DNA of 64,000 nucleotides from assembly GCA_009684515.1 (NCBI GenBank), contig WKKS01000001.1, positions 1-64,000 of the forward strand. The letters are read 5' to 3'. This document shows positions 39,196-49,437 of this stretch, piece by piece. The notes beneath the pieces were generated by a model. The model saw only the letters and a program-made list of their open reading frames with translations, made no database searches and was not told the origin of the DNA. The stretch's first letter is position 1; every line of letters begins with the position of its first letter. Made by a program: the position numbers and the translations under genes. Source of the DNA: Geobacter sp. (GTDB lineage Bacteria > Desulfobacterota > Desulfuromonadia > Geobacterales > Pseudopelobacteraceae).

Positions 39196-41205
39196 ATGAA
39201 AAAACTTAACCCACCACAGCAACGTGCTGTTAATTCGACAGAAGGTGCTCTGCTGATCCTGGCCGGGGCCGGTTCCGGCAAGACTCAAGTCATAACGACC
39301 CGCATCGTTCACTTACTCAAAGATAAGCGTGTTCCGGCCGAAAATATTCTGGCGGTGACTTTTACCAACAAAGCTGCCAAGGAGATGAATGAACGTGTGG
39401 CAGCCATGGCGGGACCACTAGCCAAGGGCATTGTCATATCCACTTTTCATTCACTTGGGGTACGTGTGCTGCGCCGCGATATCCGGACACTCGGCTTCAA
39501 ACCCAACTTTTCGATCTACTCCAGCTCAGACCAGGCCGGTGTTATCAGGCAAGCTGTTCGAGAGCGCGATATCGACCCGAAAAAGATTGATCCGGACCAG
39601 ATTCTCTGGAAAATTTCCGGCCTGAAAAACCGTCTGATCGGACCCAAGGAATTTACTCCGGACAGCAGCAGTCCGCTGGAGATTGCAGTGGCAGCCGTCT
39701 ATCCACGTTATCAGGAACTTTTGAAAGGTTTCAATGCGATCGACTTCGATGACATCATCATGCTTTCGGTCGGCTTGCTCAAAACCCCCGCTATCCTTTC
39801 CTACTGGCAGGAGCGTTTCCGTTACATCATGGTAGATGAATATCAGGACACCAATGCTTCGCAGTATCTGCTTATTTCACTTCTGGCCAGGAAACACGGC
39901 AACATTTGCGTGGTTGGCGACGACGACCAGTCTATTTACGGCTGGCGCGGAGCCGAAGTGGAGAATATTCTCAATTTTGCCAAAGACTACCCGGGCTGCG
40001 TCACAATCAAACTGGAGCAGAACTATCGCTCGACCGGAGCAATTCTGGATGCTGCCAACAGTGTAATCAAAAACAACCTGTTGCGTACCGACAAGGCGCT
40101 CTGGACAGCCAGCGGAACGGGGAGGGAGATTGATCTGCTGGTGGCCGAGAGCGAGGATGACGAAGCGACCAAAGTGGTCGAGGCGATGATGCTTGAGCAG
40201 TACCGCGACAAACTGCTCTGGTCCGACCTGGCGATCCTGTACCGCTCTAATGCACAAAGTCGTGCTTTCGAGGAGAAACTGCGAATCGAGCGCATCCCCT
40301 ACGTTGTGATCGGTGGCCAGCAATTCTACGAACGTAAGGAAGTCAAAGACGCCATCGCCTATCTTAAAGTGATCGATAATCCCAGCGATGAAGCTTCGTT
40401 GCTGCGGATCATCAACTTTCCCCGCCGGGGCATCGGCGACACGACCCTGATAAAATTGAACCAATGGTCGATGGAACACAATGTGCCGCTGTTTGAAACA
40501 CTGGGGCGGGTGGCCGAAATAACCGACATTTCAACATCGTGCAAAAAAACTGTGTTGGCCTTTCATACAATGATGAAAGATGTCATTGCTGGCTTTTCGT
40601 CTTACAATATGGGAGCGCAAGTAAACACACTCTTCAACCGCCTGCGGATTGAGGATGAGCTGTATCGGACGTTGAACGACGCCGCTCAGGCCAGAAAAAG
40701 GATCGAGAATATAGAGCAGATTGTGAACTCACTGGCCGCTTATGAAGAACGGAATCCGCAAGGGACATTATCGGCTTTCCTGGAACGGATCTCGTTGATG
40801 GACGAGGACAAGCCGAAAGAGGATAGTAAGGAACATGGCCTGAATGCGGTTACTTTGATGTCGCTGCACTCCAGCAAAGGTCTGGAATTCAGCCATGTCT
40901 GGCTGGTTGGCATGGAAGAGGAACTGCTGCCGCACAAACGTTCGATCGAGGAAGATCCAACCGTGGCGGAAGAGCGTCGGCTCTGCTATGTCGGCATCAC
41001 GCGGGCCAGGAAATACCTGACCATTTCCCGCTGCCTGACCCGTCGAAAATACGGTGCTATCGAAGAGCGCAAACCAAGCCGATTCCTGAACGAGATTCCG
41101 GAGCATCTATTAAACAATACTTCCAGCGATACCGTTAATGACAAATCTGAACCTGTCAATTTAGCTGATGATTTTTTCGCACGCATGTTGGGAGAGGGAG
41201 TTTAG
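39196..41205 (+). CDS. ATP-dependent DNA helicase, Rep/UvrD (SF1) family
   Basis: The start ATG 39196 has GGA 5 nt upstream; a TTG 9 nt earlier is the alternative. The 669-residue protein has all SF1A motifs: Walker [19 protein letters not shown] (Ia), DEYQDTN (II), [13 protein letters not shown] (III), EQNYRST (IV), [11 protein letters not shown] (V) and [14 protein letters not shown] (VI). It unwinds DNA 3' to 5' in repair or replication restart. Its length is close to E. coli Rep (673) and PcrA. It is followed immediately by the DUF255 gene, with 1 nt between. Confidence 0.95.
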   Translation: MKKLNPPQQRAVNSTEGALLILAGAGSGKTQVITTRIVHLLKDKRVPAENILAVTFTNKAAKEMNERVAAMAGPLAKGIVISTFHSLGVRVLRRDIRTLGFKPNFSIYSSSDQAGVIRQAVRERDIDPKKIDPDQILWKISGLKNRLIGPKEFTPDSSSPLEIAVAAVYPRYQELLKGFNAIDFDDIIMLSVGLLKTPAILSYWQERFRYIMVDEYQDTNASQYLLISLLARKHGNICVVGDDDQSIYGWRGAEVENILNFAKDYPGCVTIKLEQNYRSTGAILDAANSVIKNNLLRTDKALWTASGTGREIDLLVAESEDDEATKVVEAMMLEQYRDKLLWSDLAILYRSNAQSRAFEEKLRIERIPYVVIGGQQFYERKEVKDAIAYLKVIDNPSDEASLLRIINFPRRGIGDTTLIKLNQWSMEHNVPLFETLGRVAEITDISTSCKKTVLAFHTMMKDVIAGFSSYNMGAQVNTLFNRLRIEDELYRTLNDAAQARKRIENIEQIVNSLAAYEERNPQGTLSAFLERISLMDEDKPKEDSKEHGLNAVTLMSLHSSKGLEFSHVWLVGMEEELLPHKRSIEEDPTVAEERRLCYVGITRARKYLTISRCLTRRKYGAIEERKPSRFLNEIPEHLLNNTSSDTVNDKSEPVNLADDFFARMLGEGV

Positions 41206-41206
41206 A

Positions 41207-43306
41207 ATGACGACAGCAACTCGGGATACAGCCGCCTATATCGCCGGACTGATGGCCATCGACAAAAACCCCATCCCGGCCGATGGTGGCCTACGTTTCA
41301 ACCGCCTGATCTTCGCCCGCAGTCCATATTTGTTGCAGCACGCTGAAAATCCGGTGGATTGGTATGAATGGGGCCAGGCAGCCTTTGACAGAGCCCGGAG
41401 CGAGAACCTGCCGATTCTGCTCTCGATCGGCTACGCCACCTGCCATTGGTGTCATGTCATGGCCCACGAATCTTTTGAAGACCAGGAGGTCGCCACACTC
41501 TTGAACCGCCATTTCGTCTGTATCAAAGTGGATCGCGAAGAACGACCCGATATCGACGACTTTTATATGACAGTTTCACAGTTAATGACCGGTAGCGGCG
41601 GCTGGCCGCTGAACATCTTCATGACGCCGGACAAAAAGCCATTCATGACAATTACCTACCTGCCCAAACGTGGACGGGGCGGCATGAGCGGCCTGATGGA
41701 GTTACTGCCCAATATCGCCACACTCTGGCGACAGCGACCGGATTTGGTCGATAAAAACTGCCAGGGAATTTTGGTAGAGCTTGGCAATCTGCGCCAGAAA
41801 AACCTTCCGGAGAATTCCATCGATATTACGGCCTGTTCCACCAGAGCATTCCAGCAGCTGGAGAAGATTTATGACCCGCGTTACGGTGGCTTTGGAAGCG
41901 CCCCAAAATTCCCTATGCCGATTTACCTGGGCTGGTTGGTTGCGCAAGGAGAAGCGGGCAATACCAAAGCACTCGAAATGGCGCTTCGCACCCTGAGGCA
42001 GATGAGAAACGGCGGAATCTGGGACCAACTGGGGGGTGGACTGCACCGCTATTCCGTTGATCAACGCTGGTTGGCACCTCATTTCGAAAAGATGCTCTAC
42101 GACCAGGCCATGCTGGCACTAACATCTATCAATGCGTTTCAAGCAACAGCCGATCCGCAATTCAGCAATATGGCTGCTGATATATTCTCATTTGTGAAGC
42201 GCGAACTCAGCTCACCTGATGGCGCCTTCTGCTCGGCATTGGATGCCGATTCAGAGGGGGTTGAAGGAAAGTTTTACGTTTGGGACAAGGCTGAGATTGA
42301 CAAATGTCTAGGGACGGATAGCGAGCTGTTCTGCCGGTTTTATGACGTTTCGGAGGAAGGAAACTTCGAGGAGAGCAACATCCTCAACATACCGCTTGAC
42401 CTGAAAAATTTCTGTAAAAATAATTGTTTAGACGAAGCTGAAACCTGGAAAACCCTGGAACAGAGTCGCACGCTCCTGCTGCAACAGCGCGGTCGGCGGA
42501 TCAGGCCGCTGCGTGACGATAAGATCATCACCTCCTGGAATGGTCTTATGATTGCAGCGCTGGCCAGAGGCAGTATCGTCTGCAACAGCACCGGATATCT
42601 GGAATCTGCCGTTCAAGCCGCAAACTTCATTATGACTGCCTTGTGTCGATCCGACGGGCGACTTCTGAGAAGCTATCTGAACGGCCCTTCAGAAACACCG
42701 GCTTTCCTGGAGGATTACGCATTTCTGGCTTTCGGGCTGCTGGAACTTTATGAAGCGACGCTGGATTCAAACTGGCTGGAACAGGCTGCCAGGTTGTCCG
42801 ATCAAATCCTGGAACTTTTCCGCGACTCCGACACCGGTGAATTCACCCTGACAGGACAGGACGCAGAACAGATGCCGGTTCGAGTTTCATCTGACCATGA
42901 CGGCGTCACTCCTTCGGCCCTTTCCGTAACAGCACGGGTAATGCTGCGCCTGGCATGGATCTGCGACAGACCCGAACTAATTGGGGAAGCACGCAGCGCG
43001 CTGGCAGGCTTCATGGTAGATCTTGAACGGAGTCCATCAGGGCATCTGGGTGCCTTGCAGGTTCTTTCAGAATTGGAAACCGAACCGGTTATCGCAACCT
43101 TGTCAGGGCCCGAGGGTAGTCCGTCATTGACCAACTTGTGGCACCTACTCAGGCAACACAGAATTCCGCTGCTTGCCGTCCGGCGCGTAATTACGTCAGA
43201 TCCGCCGGGAGTGGCGATCTGCGCCAATCACACCTGTTACCCAGCTGTTTCAACAGCGGATCAGTTAGCAGAGTTGCTGACGTTGGCCGGAGTCGGCAAA
43301 TTCTAA
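41207..43306 (+). CDS. DUF255 thioredoxin-domain protein (YyaL/SSP411 family)
   Basis: The start ATG 41207 follows GGGAG by 6 nt. The 699-residue protein opens with the family block [20 protein letters not shown] and the redox motif CHWCH in a thioredoxin fold (residues about 30-170, ending [10 protein letters not shown]). An (alpha/alpha)6-barrel-like region follows with [23 protein letters not shown] and [13 protein letters not shown]. The C-terminal part has [12 protein letters not shown] and [15 protein letters not shown], like N-acylglucosamine epimerase folds. The molecular function of the family is not settled. It is coupled to the helicase gene, probably by chance. Confidence 0.9.
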   Translation: MTTATRDTAAYIAGLMAIDKNPIPADGGLRFNRLIFARSPYLLQHAENPVDWYEWGQAAFDRARSENLPILLSIGYATCHWCHVMAHESFEDQEVATLLNRHFVCIKVDREERPDIDDFYMTVSQLMTGSGGWPLNIFMTPDKKPFMTITYLPKRGRGGMSGLMELLPNIATLWRQRPDLVDKNCQGILVELGNLRQKNLPENSIDITACSTRAFQQLEKIYDPRYGGFGSAPKFPMPIYLGWLVAQGEAGNTKALEMALRTLRQMRNGGIWDQLGGGLHRYSVDQRWLAPHFEKMLYDQAMLALTSINAFQATADPQFSNMAADIFSFVKRELSSPDGAFCSALDADSEGVEGKFYVWDKAEIDKCLGTDSELFCRFYDVSEEGNFEESNILNIPLDLKNFCKNNCLDEAETWKTLEQSRTLLLQQRGRRIRPLRDDKIITSWNGLMIAALARGSIVCNSTGYLESAVQAANFIMTALCRSDGRLLRSYLNGPSETPAFLEDYAFLAFGLLELYEATLDSNWLEQAARLSDQILELFRDSDTGEFTLTGQDAEQMPVRVSSDHDGVTPSALSVTARVMLRLAWICDRPELIGEARSALAGFMVDLERSPSGHLGALQVLSELETEPVIATLSGPEGSPSLTNLWHLLRQHRIPLLAVRRVITSDPPGVAICANHTCYPAVSTADQLAELLTLAGVGKF

Positions 43307-43402
43307 GCTGGATCTTTGTCTGCTAAAATCCGCCACAAATATTTGGAAGTTGAAAACCAGGATCTTGTGATATAGTCGGGCGCTAAATCAGGGTCAAATT
43401 GC

Positions 43403-44359
43403 ATGAAAGAGACGAGATTCCACAGGGCTATGCCATCTTTCAACCGCTATAAACTTATCTACCCGATCATGCTGGCCCTACTGGCCGGCACCCTGCCCCG
43501 CCCCGCCGCCGCTGTGCAATGGAAGCCACTTACCGGAACATCACGATACAACGTGGCCTTTGACGAAGAGTCGATCAGATTGACACCGCTCGGCAGGCTG
43601 ACGATTTGGCTGCGTTTTGTTCCAAAGGGAGAAACACAACGCAAGGCAGCTGCGGCCGTTTACGGCGAGAAGAATTATCGTTCGCATCTTGAATATTATG
43701 AAATCGACTGCAATGAACAGGGCGCGGTTCTTTCACTGGTAAATATCTTCGGTCCATCCAGGTCACGCTTGAAATCACTAAAGGGTGGAACTCAACCGGA
43801 AGCCATCATCCCCGGATCAGTACTGGACATGGCAGCCAAACGGGTCTGCCCGGAACTTGACGAAGTGGCACTTGAGGATGAGCAGGAAGCACCGGATCCG
43901 GAAGCGGATCAAGCTGCAGTTGAAACCTTTGATAAACAGCCGGCTGCGGAAGCTCTTCAGAAGATAAATGAGTTGAGGAATAAAGCTGCGGAGGGGCCGA
44001 ACGACCTGGAAGCCTGGCGTTCACTGGGAAACGCCTATTTTGACGCAGACCTTCCCGAACCGGCCATCGAAGCCTACAATCACGCACTGACCCTGAAGCC
44101 GAATGACACGGACATATTGAATGATCAGGGAGCCATGTACCGCCAGAAAGGTGAATTCCGCAAAGCCCTGTCAAATTTTGAAAAAGCTTTCAAGATCGAT
44201 CCAAATAATCTTGAAAGCCTTTACAACAGCGGATATGTGAACGCTTTTGATCTTAACGACATTCCCCGCGCACTCGTATTATGGCGCCAATATCTGACCC
44301 TTGATAATAACAGCGATACAGCACGGCAAGTGCAGAGTTTTATAGAGCGCTACAAATAA
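43403..44359 (+). CDS. Secreted tetratricopeptide-repeat protein
   Basis: 318 residues with a Sec signal peptide (hydrophobic core about 20-32, cleavage near PAAA-VQW). Residues 36-150 form a beta-rich domain of unknown type (VAFDEESIRLTPLGRLTIWLRF). Residues about 195-318 hold three TPR units (DLEAWRSLGNAYFDADLPEPAIEAY, DILNDQGAMYRQKGEFRKAL, ESLYNSGYVNAFD). It probably works as a periplasmic scaffold. A single gene, convergent with the regulator pair and with no recognisable terminator after it. Confidence 0.75.
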   Translation: MKETRFHRAMPSFNRYKLIYPIMLALLAGTLPRPAAAVQWKPLTGTSRYNVAFDEESIRLTPLGRLTIWLRFVPKGETQRKAAAAVYGEKNYRSHLEYYEIDCNEQGAVLSLVNIFGPSRSRLKSLKGGTQPEAIIPGSVLDMAAKRVCPELDEVALEDEQEAPDPEADQAAVETFDKQPAAEALQKINELRNKAAEGPNDLEAWRSLGNAYFDADLPEPAIEAYNHALTLKPNDTDILNDQGAMYRQKGEFRKALSNFEKAFKIDPNNLESLYNSGYVNAFDLNDIPRALVLWRQYLTLDNNSDTARQVQSFIERYK

Positions 44360-44416
44360 GGACTGAACCGACCTTGATGACACGAGTAAATGTAAACTGC
44401 TCATTTTCAGCTATTG

Positions 44417-45853
44417 TTATGAAATTTGGCTGTTACCTTCCTTCCTGAATTCACCAATGCGCTTGTTGAGCGTTTGTCGAGTAATGCCAAGCAACGCTGC
44501 CGCAGCGCCCTGATTGCCCTTAACCTCCTTCATGGCCTCGACAATCAGGTAATCTTCCATCTGACTGATCCGAGGAAAACAACCGAAGACCGACTTGATC
44601 TTCTCAATATCCGCTTCAGGCTGAGCCGCTTTGGGACTGATTTCGCCTGCCCCCAGACCCTGAATGACATGACCGCCTCCGTCAACAGAAAGACCACCGG
44701 CCGCCTGACGGACAACTGCATCAAAGATAATCGCCTCCAGCTCCCTTATGTTTCCCGGGAACTGATAGGTTTTAAGCTGCGACATCAGAGCGTGGGACAT
44801 CGTCAGCTTCTGCCTCCCCAAAGCGGCACACGCCTTCTCTATAAAATGCTCCATCAGCAGCGGGATATCATCGGGACGCTCCCGTAATGGCGGAATCTCT
44901 ATCTGATGGGTGCAGAGGCGATAATAGAGATCGTGCCGAAACTCCCCGGAGGCCATCAGGTTTTTGAGTGGCTTGTTGGTGGCCAGTACAACCCTGGCGG
45001 TGCTTTTACGCGTAACGTCCGATCCTACCGGGTAATATTCCTGTTCCTGCAGTAATCTTAGCAGCTTAATCTGGGACAAATCACTCAGATCTCCGATCTC
45101 ATCCAGAAAAATGGTCCCTCCCGCCGCACGGGAAAGCAATCCGTCGCGCGCCTGGTCGGCGCCGGTGAACGCACCGCGCTTGTGACCAAAGAGGGTGTCC
45201 GAAAACATGTTGTCGTCAAGACCGGCTACATTAACCGCTACGAACTGTCCTTTGCATTGGCAGACGTTATGGATGGACTTGGCCAGCATGTCTTTGCCAA
45301 CCCCGGTTTCTCCTGTGATCAGAACCGGAAGTTGCGACGGTGCGATAACCTCGACATATTGAAATATGGAACGCATCCGCTTGTCGCGGGTGATAATGGA
45401 GCTGAATGCTTCCGGATAATTAAGGCGGTCACTCAGCAGATAATCTTTGAGTGACGACATTTCACAGGAAAGCGCGCTTACTTCCAACGCTTTTGATATG
45501 GTAGCCTCCAGGCGGGCTGACTCCACCGGCTTGACCAGATAATCAAAGGCTCCCGCCCGCATGCACTCAACTGCAGACTGGGTTTCATCAAGGGCGGTCA
45601 TCACAATCACGGATATGTGAGGGTGAGTGGCTATTATTTGCGGCAACAGTTCCTGACCGGATGTTCCCGGCATATTAAGATCAAGCACAACCACGGAAAC
45701 AGTCTCTGCTGCCAGCATCGGCATAACATCACGACTGTCCGAAGCGGTCAGTACTTTGTTAAAACCGCGCCCCTGCAACATAAGACTGGTCGCCTTCAAA
45801 ATGGCAGGTTCATCATCTACAAGAAGAATCGTACGGGAAAATTCATTGGGCAT
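44417..45853 (-). CDS. Sigma-54 response regulator (NtrC family)
   Basis: The start ATG 45853 (MPNEFSRTIL) lies just inside the kinase gene's 3' end. The 478-residue protein has a receiver domain (about 1-120, phospho-Asp58 in VVVLDLNMP), an AAA+ sigma-54 activator domain (about 145-375) with Walker A GETGVGKDM and the sigma-54 contact loop GAFTGA at 227-232, and a C-terminal Fis-type helix-turn-helix (NQGAAAALLGITRQTLNKRI). It activates sigma-54 promoters once phosphorylated. The gene overlaps its kinase partner by 11 nt. Its target is unknown. Confidence 0.93.
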   Translation of the reverse strand: MPNEFSRTILLVDDEPAILKATSLMLQGRGFNKVLTASDSRDVMPMLAAETVSVVVLDLNMPGTSGQELLPQIIATHPHISVIVMTALDETQSAVECMRAGAFDYLVKPVESARLEATISKALEVSALSCEMSSLKDYLLSDRLNYPEAFSSIITRDKRMRSIFQYVEVIAPSQLPVLITGETGVGKDMLAKSIHNVCQCKGQFVAVNVAGLDDNMFSDTLFGHKRGAFTGADQARDGLLSRAAGGTIFLDEIGDLSDLSQIKLLRLLQEQEYYPVGSDVTRKSTARVVLATNKPLKNLMASGEFRHDLYYRLCTHQIEIPPLRERPDDIPLLMEHFIEKACAALGRQKLTMSHALMSQLKTYQFPGNIRELEAIIFDAVVRQAAGGLSVDGGGHVIQGLGAGEISPKAAQPEADIEKIKSVFGCFPRISQMEDYLIVEAMKEVKGNQGAAAALLGITRQTLNKRIGEFRKEGNSQIS

Positions 45854-47657
45854 TTTGTAACACCTCATTGTTATGTGTTCGGCTGACCGGAATACAAATG
45901 AAAAAGGTCGTTCCGGCGGGGGAGGACCTGAAACTCAGAGTACCTTTGTGATCGCTTATGATCGAGTTGGAAATTGAAAGGCCAAGTCCTGTGCCACCTT
46001 TATCAAGGCGGGTTGTGAAAAAAGGATCCAGGATTTTGCCGGATATGTCGTCATCGATTCCGCACCCCTGATCGGATACTTCGATACAAACCATTCTGGT
46101 CGCGGCATCGTAATAGGAGGCTAGCCGGACCTGACATTCGGTGCCCGAAAGCGACTGAAGGGCATTCAGTATCAGATTTATCAACACCTGTTCGATCTGT
46201 TGGGAATTACCGGTCACCAGCGGCAAGTCAGGGTCGGTTTCCACTATGAACTGATTGGTAAAACGCCTGATTTGATGGTTTATCATAACCGTGGCCAGGT
46301 GAATGACTTTGTTCAAATCCAGGTCTTCGCGCATCCCTTTTCGCCCTTCGCGGGCAAATTCTTTCAAACCGTTGACAATGTTCTTGATGCGGCGGGAACC
46401 ATCGGTAATATTGTCCAGCAGTTCAGGAATTTCATGCTGCATGATATCAAAAGAAACGCCCCCCATATCAAAATCACCATGCAGCTGTTGATGCTCTGTA
46501 AGAATTGGTTTCACATCATTCCAGGCTTTTGACAAGATTTCCGAACTGACCATGATATAGTTATTGGGATTATTGATTTCGTGCGCAATGCCAGCAACAA
46601 GAACACCCAGCGAAGTCATCTTGTTGGCCTGTATCAATTTGGACTCAATAGCCCGATTTTCCTCTTCTGCCCGAACCCGTCCGCTGATATCCCTGATTGT
46701 ACAGAGCAGCACCTGCTGATCTGCCAATTCTATCCGGCGGCAACGAACTGAGATAAACATTTCTCCGCCATCCTTGCGCCTGGCACGCAAAATATCAACC
46801 CAGTAGCCCAGGTCAATGTCACCTTGCACTGTCTGTTCACACATAGCGCGGCACTCTTCTGGAGAAAAAAGGAAATCAGGGGGACGATTGAGAAGCTCGT
46901 TCTTCTCATAATTGAACATGTTTACCGCGACCTTATTGAGATCAATGACCGACATGCTGACAGGGTCAAGCAGGAAGATTGCATCGGCACTCTGTTCGAA
47001 TATCTGACGAAACCGGGATTCGCTTTCTGCGATTGCCTTCTGGGCCTGGACCCGTTCGGTTATATCCCGATAACATGACACCCTGCCGACTACCTCACCA
47101 TCAACACTTTGCGGAGTACAGTCCCGCTCGATAACCCGACCATCTTTCAGATGAAGTACATCGTGATAAACCGAAGTTGGGCAATCAAAAAGGTGACAGG
47201 TATGGCCATTAAACTCATCCGGGTTGATCAATTTGCTGCGGATCGAATCATTAATGCAATTGGCGGATTTTTTTTCTGCAAGCGATTCCGGCACTCTCCA
47301 CATTTTGCAATACTGCCGGTTATAAATGGAAATGTTCATGTCTTTGTCAAAAACTACGATGCCATCTGCGGTGGACTCGAGCGTGGACTCCATCAAAGAC
47401 AGCAGGCGGTTTTTCTCAGATTCGGCCACCACCTGCTCTTCGGAGTAACGTTTCAGGGGACGTGCGATAGTGAACCAGATGACCGGGCCGCTGGAAAGTA
47501 CAAGCATTAAACTCTCCAACAGGTGGTACTGAACTGACTTATAAGGCCCAAATATGGCAAACAGTTCGTTAACAGACTCAAGCACAAAAATCACAAGGAG
47601 TACGCGAAACAAAATTGTTCGAGTTGACAGCCTTTTACTATTCTTAGTCTGAAACAT
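45843..47657 (-). CDS. PAS sensor histidine kinase, partner of the sigma-54 regulator
   Basis: 604 residues. Two membrane helices (about 15-65) with little periplasmic loop come first. Two PAS domains follow (about 85-205 with VFDKDMNISIYNRQYCKMW, about 215-330 with IFLLDPVSMSVIDLN). HisKA has GVLVAGIAHEINNPNNYIM (about 360), and the ATPase has NLILNALQSL and [14 protein letters not shown]. The HEINNP box is typical of the NtrB-like HPK4 class that pairs with sigma-54 regulators. The signal is probably internal or redox, because the periplasmic part is too small. Confidence 0.92.
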   Translation of the reverse strand: MFQTKNSKRLSTRTILFRVLLVIFVLESVNELFAIFGPYKSVQYHLLESLMLVLSSGPVIWFTIARPLKRYSEEQVVAESEKNRLLSLMESTLESTADGIVVFDKDMNISIYNRQYCKMWRVPESLAEKKSANCINDSIRSKLINPDEFNGHTCHLFDCPTSVYHDVLHLKDGRVIERDCTPQSVDGEVVGRVSCYRDITERVQAQKAIAESESRFRQIFEQSADAIFLLDPVSMSVIDLNKVAVNMFNYEKNELLNRPPDFLFSPEECRAMCEQTVQGDIDLGYWVDILRARRKDGGEMFISVRCRRIELADQQVLLCTIRDISGRVRAEEENRAIESKLIQANKMTSLGVLVAGIAHEINNPNNYIMVSSEILSKAWNDVKPILTEHQQLHGDFDMGGVSFDIMQHEIPELLDNITDGSRRIKNIVNGLKEFAREGRKGMREDLDLNKVIHLATVMINHQIRRFTNQFIVETDPDLPLVTGNSQQIEQVLINLILNALQSLSGTECQVRLASYYDAATRMVCIEVSDQGCGIDDDISGKILDPFFTTRLDKGGTGLGLSISNSIISDHKGTLSFRSSPAGTTFFICIPVSRTHNNEVLQNAQ

Positions 47658-47802
47658 TTATTTTCCCCATGATACTGAACCAAACTACGTGCAGACAACG
47701 TGTTTGATTGTAAAAAAAACTGACAAAAAGGCAACTTAATTCGCTTTTCAACTAAAATGTTTATTATTGGAGCGATAGTGTGCTAATGTCTCAAAACTTC
47801 AA

Positions 47803-47879
47803 GCGCCCGTAGCTCAGCTGGATAGAGTCCCTGGCTTCGAACCAGGTTGTCGGCCGTTCGAATCGGTCCGGGCGCGCCA
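47803..47879 (+). tRNA. tRNA-Arg(UCG)
   Basis: 77 nt including an encoded CCA. The acceptor stem GCGCCCG pairs with CGGGCGC and the D arm is GCTC...GAGT. The anticodon arm CCTGG-CTTCGAA-CCAGG has anticodon TCG, reading CGA codons as arginine. The T-arm contains GTTCGAATC. A strong terminator follows 8 nt later. Confidence 0.95.
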
Positions 47880-47887
47880 ATAATTAC

Positions 47888-47920
47888 AAGGGCTTGTGCG
47901 ACACCGCGCAGCCCTTTTTT
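47888..47920 (+). terminator. Terminator after tRNA-Arg
   Basis: AAGGGCT (47888-47894) pairs with AGCCCTT (47910-47916), extended inward by GTGCG/CGCGC with one bulge and the loop ACAC. It is followed by a run of T to 47920. Confidence 0.85.
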
Positions 47921-48000
47921 AATTTTGGCTCCAGTTTGCAAACTTGCTTCCCGAGCATGGCTGATCATAACAGCAATCCATAACAGCAATCACATTCAAG

Positions 48001-48027
48001 CCACAGGTAACCCCCCTGTGGTTTTTT
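48001..48027 (+). terminator. Second terminator hairpin before the pseudouridine synthase
   Basis: The 7-bp stem CCACAGG/CCTGTGG (48001-48007 and 48015-48021) has a 7-nt loop and then six T. No gene lies between this and the first terminator at 47888-47920. It precedes the next start codon by 20 nt, so a promoter for that gene within or downstream of the hairpin, or readthrough, must be assumed. Confidence 0.7.
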
Positions 48028-48046
48028 ATATTGAGAGTCCTACACT

Positions 48047-48754
48047 ATGATCAAAAGTTCACCAACAAAATACCAACCAAAAGGGATTACACTCCTTTTC
48101 GAAGACAACGACATAATCGTGGTTGAAAAGCCGTGTGGGCTCTTGACAATCGGTACCGAACGGGATAAATCAAGAACCGTTCACAGTATTCTTAATGAAT
48201 ACGTTCGCAAGGGCAACCCCCGCAGCAGAAACCGGGTCTACATAGTCCATCGCCTTGATAGGGAAACCTCGGGAATACTTGTACTTGCCAAGAGTGAACC
48301 GGCCAAGATTTTTATGCAGGGAGACTGGCAGGAAACGGGCAAACGTTATCTTGCAGTTGTGCATGGCACACTGGCAGAAAAAGCCGGAACCATCAGCAGC
48401 TATCTGGCCGAAAACAGCGCTTTCAAGGTTTATTCTACCGCTGACGCTTCCAAAGGGAAGTTATCACATACGGAATACAGGGTTTTGAAAGAGGCCAAAG
48501 GGTTTAGTTTGCTGGAATTAAACCTCCTGACCGGACGCAAACACCAGATTCGTGTGCATTTGTCTGAAAAAGGACACCCAATCGTGGGTGATCCAAAATA
48601 CGGAAAGAGCAATGACCACCAGAGCACCATGGCACTGCATGCCAGGTCGATCAGCTTCACCCACCCGGTCAACGGTAAACGGCTGACCTTTGAAACCGGT
48701 ATCCCTGATTTTTTTACCCGCCTAATGGGGAAGATTGAAGTCTCTACAGTCTGA
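48047..48754 (+). CDS. RluA-family pseudouridine synthase
   Basis: 235 residues with the RluA catalytic motif HRLDRETSGILVLAKS (catalytic Asp in HRLDR). Before it stands IIVVEKPCGLLTI, and after it LTGRKHQIRVHLSEKGHPIVGDPKYG, all standard for the family. There is no N-terminal S4 domain, so it resembles the RluA/TruC/RluE-like short forms. It isomerises uridine in rRNA or tRNA; the exact target cannot be read. Confidence 0.88.
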   Translation: MIKSSPTKYQPKGITLLFEDNDIIVVEKPCGLLTIGTERDKSRTVHSILNEYVRKGNPRSRNRVYIVHRLDRETSGILVLAKSEPAKIFMQGDWQETGKRYLAVVHGTLAEKAGTISSYLAENSAFKVYSTADASKGKLSHTEYRVLKEAKGFSLLELNLLTGRKHQIRVHLSEKGHPIVGDPKYGKSNDHQSTMALHARSISFTHPVNGKRLTFETGIPDFFTRLMGKIEVSTV

Positions 48755-48840
48755 TTGTTGTCAATAAAATGGATTCACAAGATAAATAGTTCACGCTTCA
48801 ATCAAACAGGAATGTGATCAACTTTATTCGGGAGGTCATT

Positions 48841-49140
48841 TTGAAAACACTGACTCTGATACTTATCTTCACCGCCTCCAACGCATTTGCCTCGGACATC
48901 ATGGAATTCAAAAATGGAGTGACTTTCAATCACAAAGGGCATCAGACAGAAAGAGTCGGCAAATGCTACGTTTGTCACAACAACGTACTGGTTTCCGAAG
49001 ACGGCAAGGAAGTAACCACAAATGCGCCGGGCAAAATCAAGGATTTCGGCAAAGAATGGGCGCACAAATACTGTACAGATTGCCATGATTTATTCGGTGA
49101 AGGACCGGTGGAATGCAATGACTGCCACATCAGAAAGTAG
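48841..49140 (+). CDS. PpcA-like triheme cytochrome c7
   Basis: I choose the TTG start at 48841, which lies 5 nt after GGGAGG; the ATG frame from 48814 lacks such a site. The 99-residue precursor has a signal peptide (KTLTLILIFTASNAFA) and a mature domain of about 80 residues with three CxxCH sites (CYVCH, CTDCH, CNDCH). The layout FNHKGHQ near the first site and GKIKDFGKEWAH before the second heme matches PpcA/PpcB of Geobacter. A longer loop between hemes (about 15 residues with VSEDGKEVTTNAP) is not in PpcA. Periplasmic electron transfer to outer-membrane cytochromes is the known role of the family. Confidence 0.88.
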   Translation: MKTLTLILIFTASNAFASDIMEFKNGVTFNHKGHQTERVGKCYVCHNNVLVSEDGKEVTTNAPGKIKDFGKEWAHKYCTDCHDLFGEGPVECNDCHIRK

Positions 49141-49161
49141 TTTGGCAACTTAGGCGGTTTA

Positions 49162-49350
49162 TTAAAAACAAACCTGGCCAGCGACAAGATCAAAGCGACG
49201 GGTGAGTCGGTATTGACACTCGCCAAGGTAACGGTGAGCGTACTTCTCAAAATCAAAAGCATGGCAAGCTCCGGTGATGGCATTTTTCAAATTACCAAGA
49301 ACAGTGTTAATCCAGCTGAAACATCCCCTGGTATCTTTGGAGAAATTCTA
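49162..49350 (-). mobile_element. 3' remnant of an IS1595-family transposase
   Basis: In the minus-strand frame ending at the TAA of 49162-49164, the translation from about 49314 reads WINTVLGNLKNAITG, then HAFDFEKYAHRYLGE and YRLTRRFDL. This matches the C-terminal block of ISXO2-like/IS1595 transposases (W-h-x-vlgNlK...GtyH, YL-EF-yRfNrRfdL). The frame is cut by a stop at about 49350 and nothing of the catalytic DDE/N region is left. No terminal inverted repeat is recognisable. Decayed fossil, not functional. Confidence 0.7.
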
Positions 49351-49437
49351 GACACTTTTCATTGATAGATTTGCTTTTGAAAAGAGTTACCATGGTTTCT
49401 GTTTTTGTAAAACATGCCGATAGATACATACAAAGTT

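Noticed and set aside
47783..47989. 68-residue minus-strand frame over tRNA-Arg
   Set aside because: It translates the tRNA complement (text like PIRTADNLVRSQ), a well-known false protein in databases.
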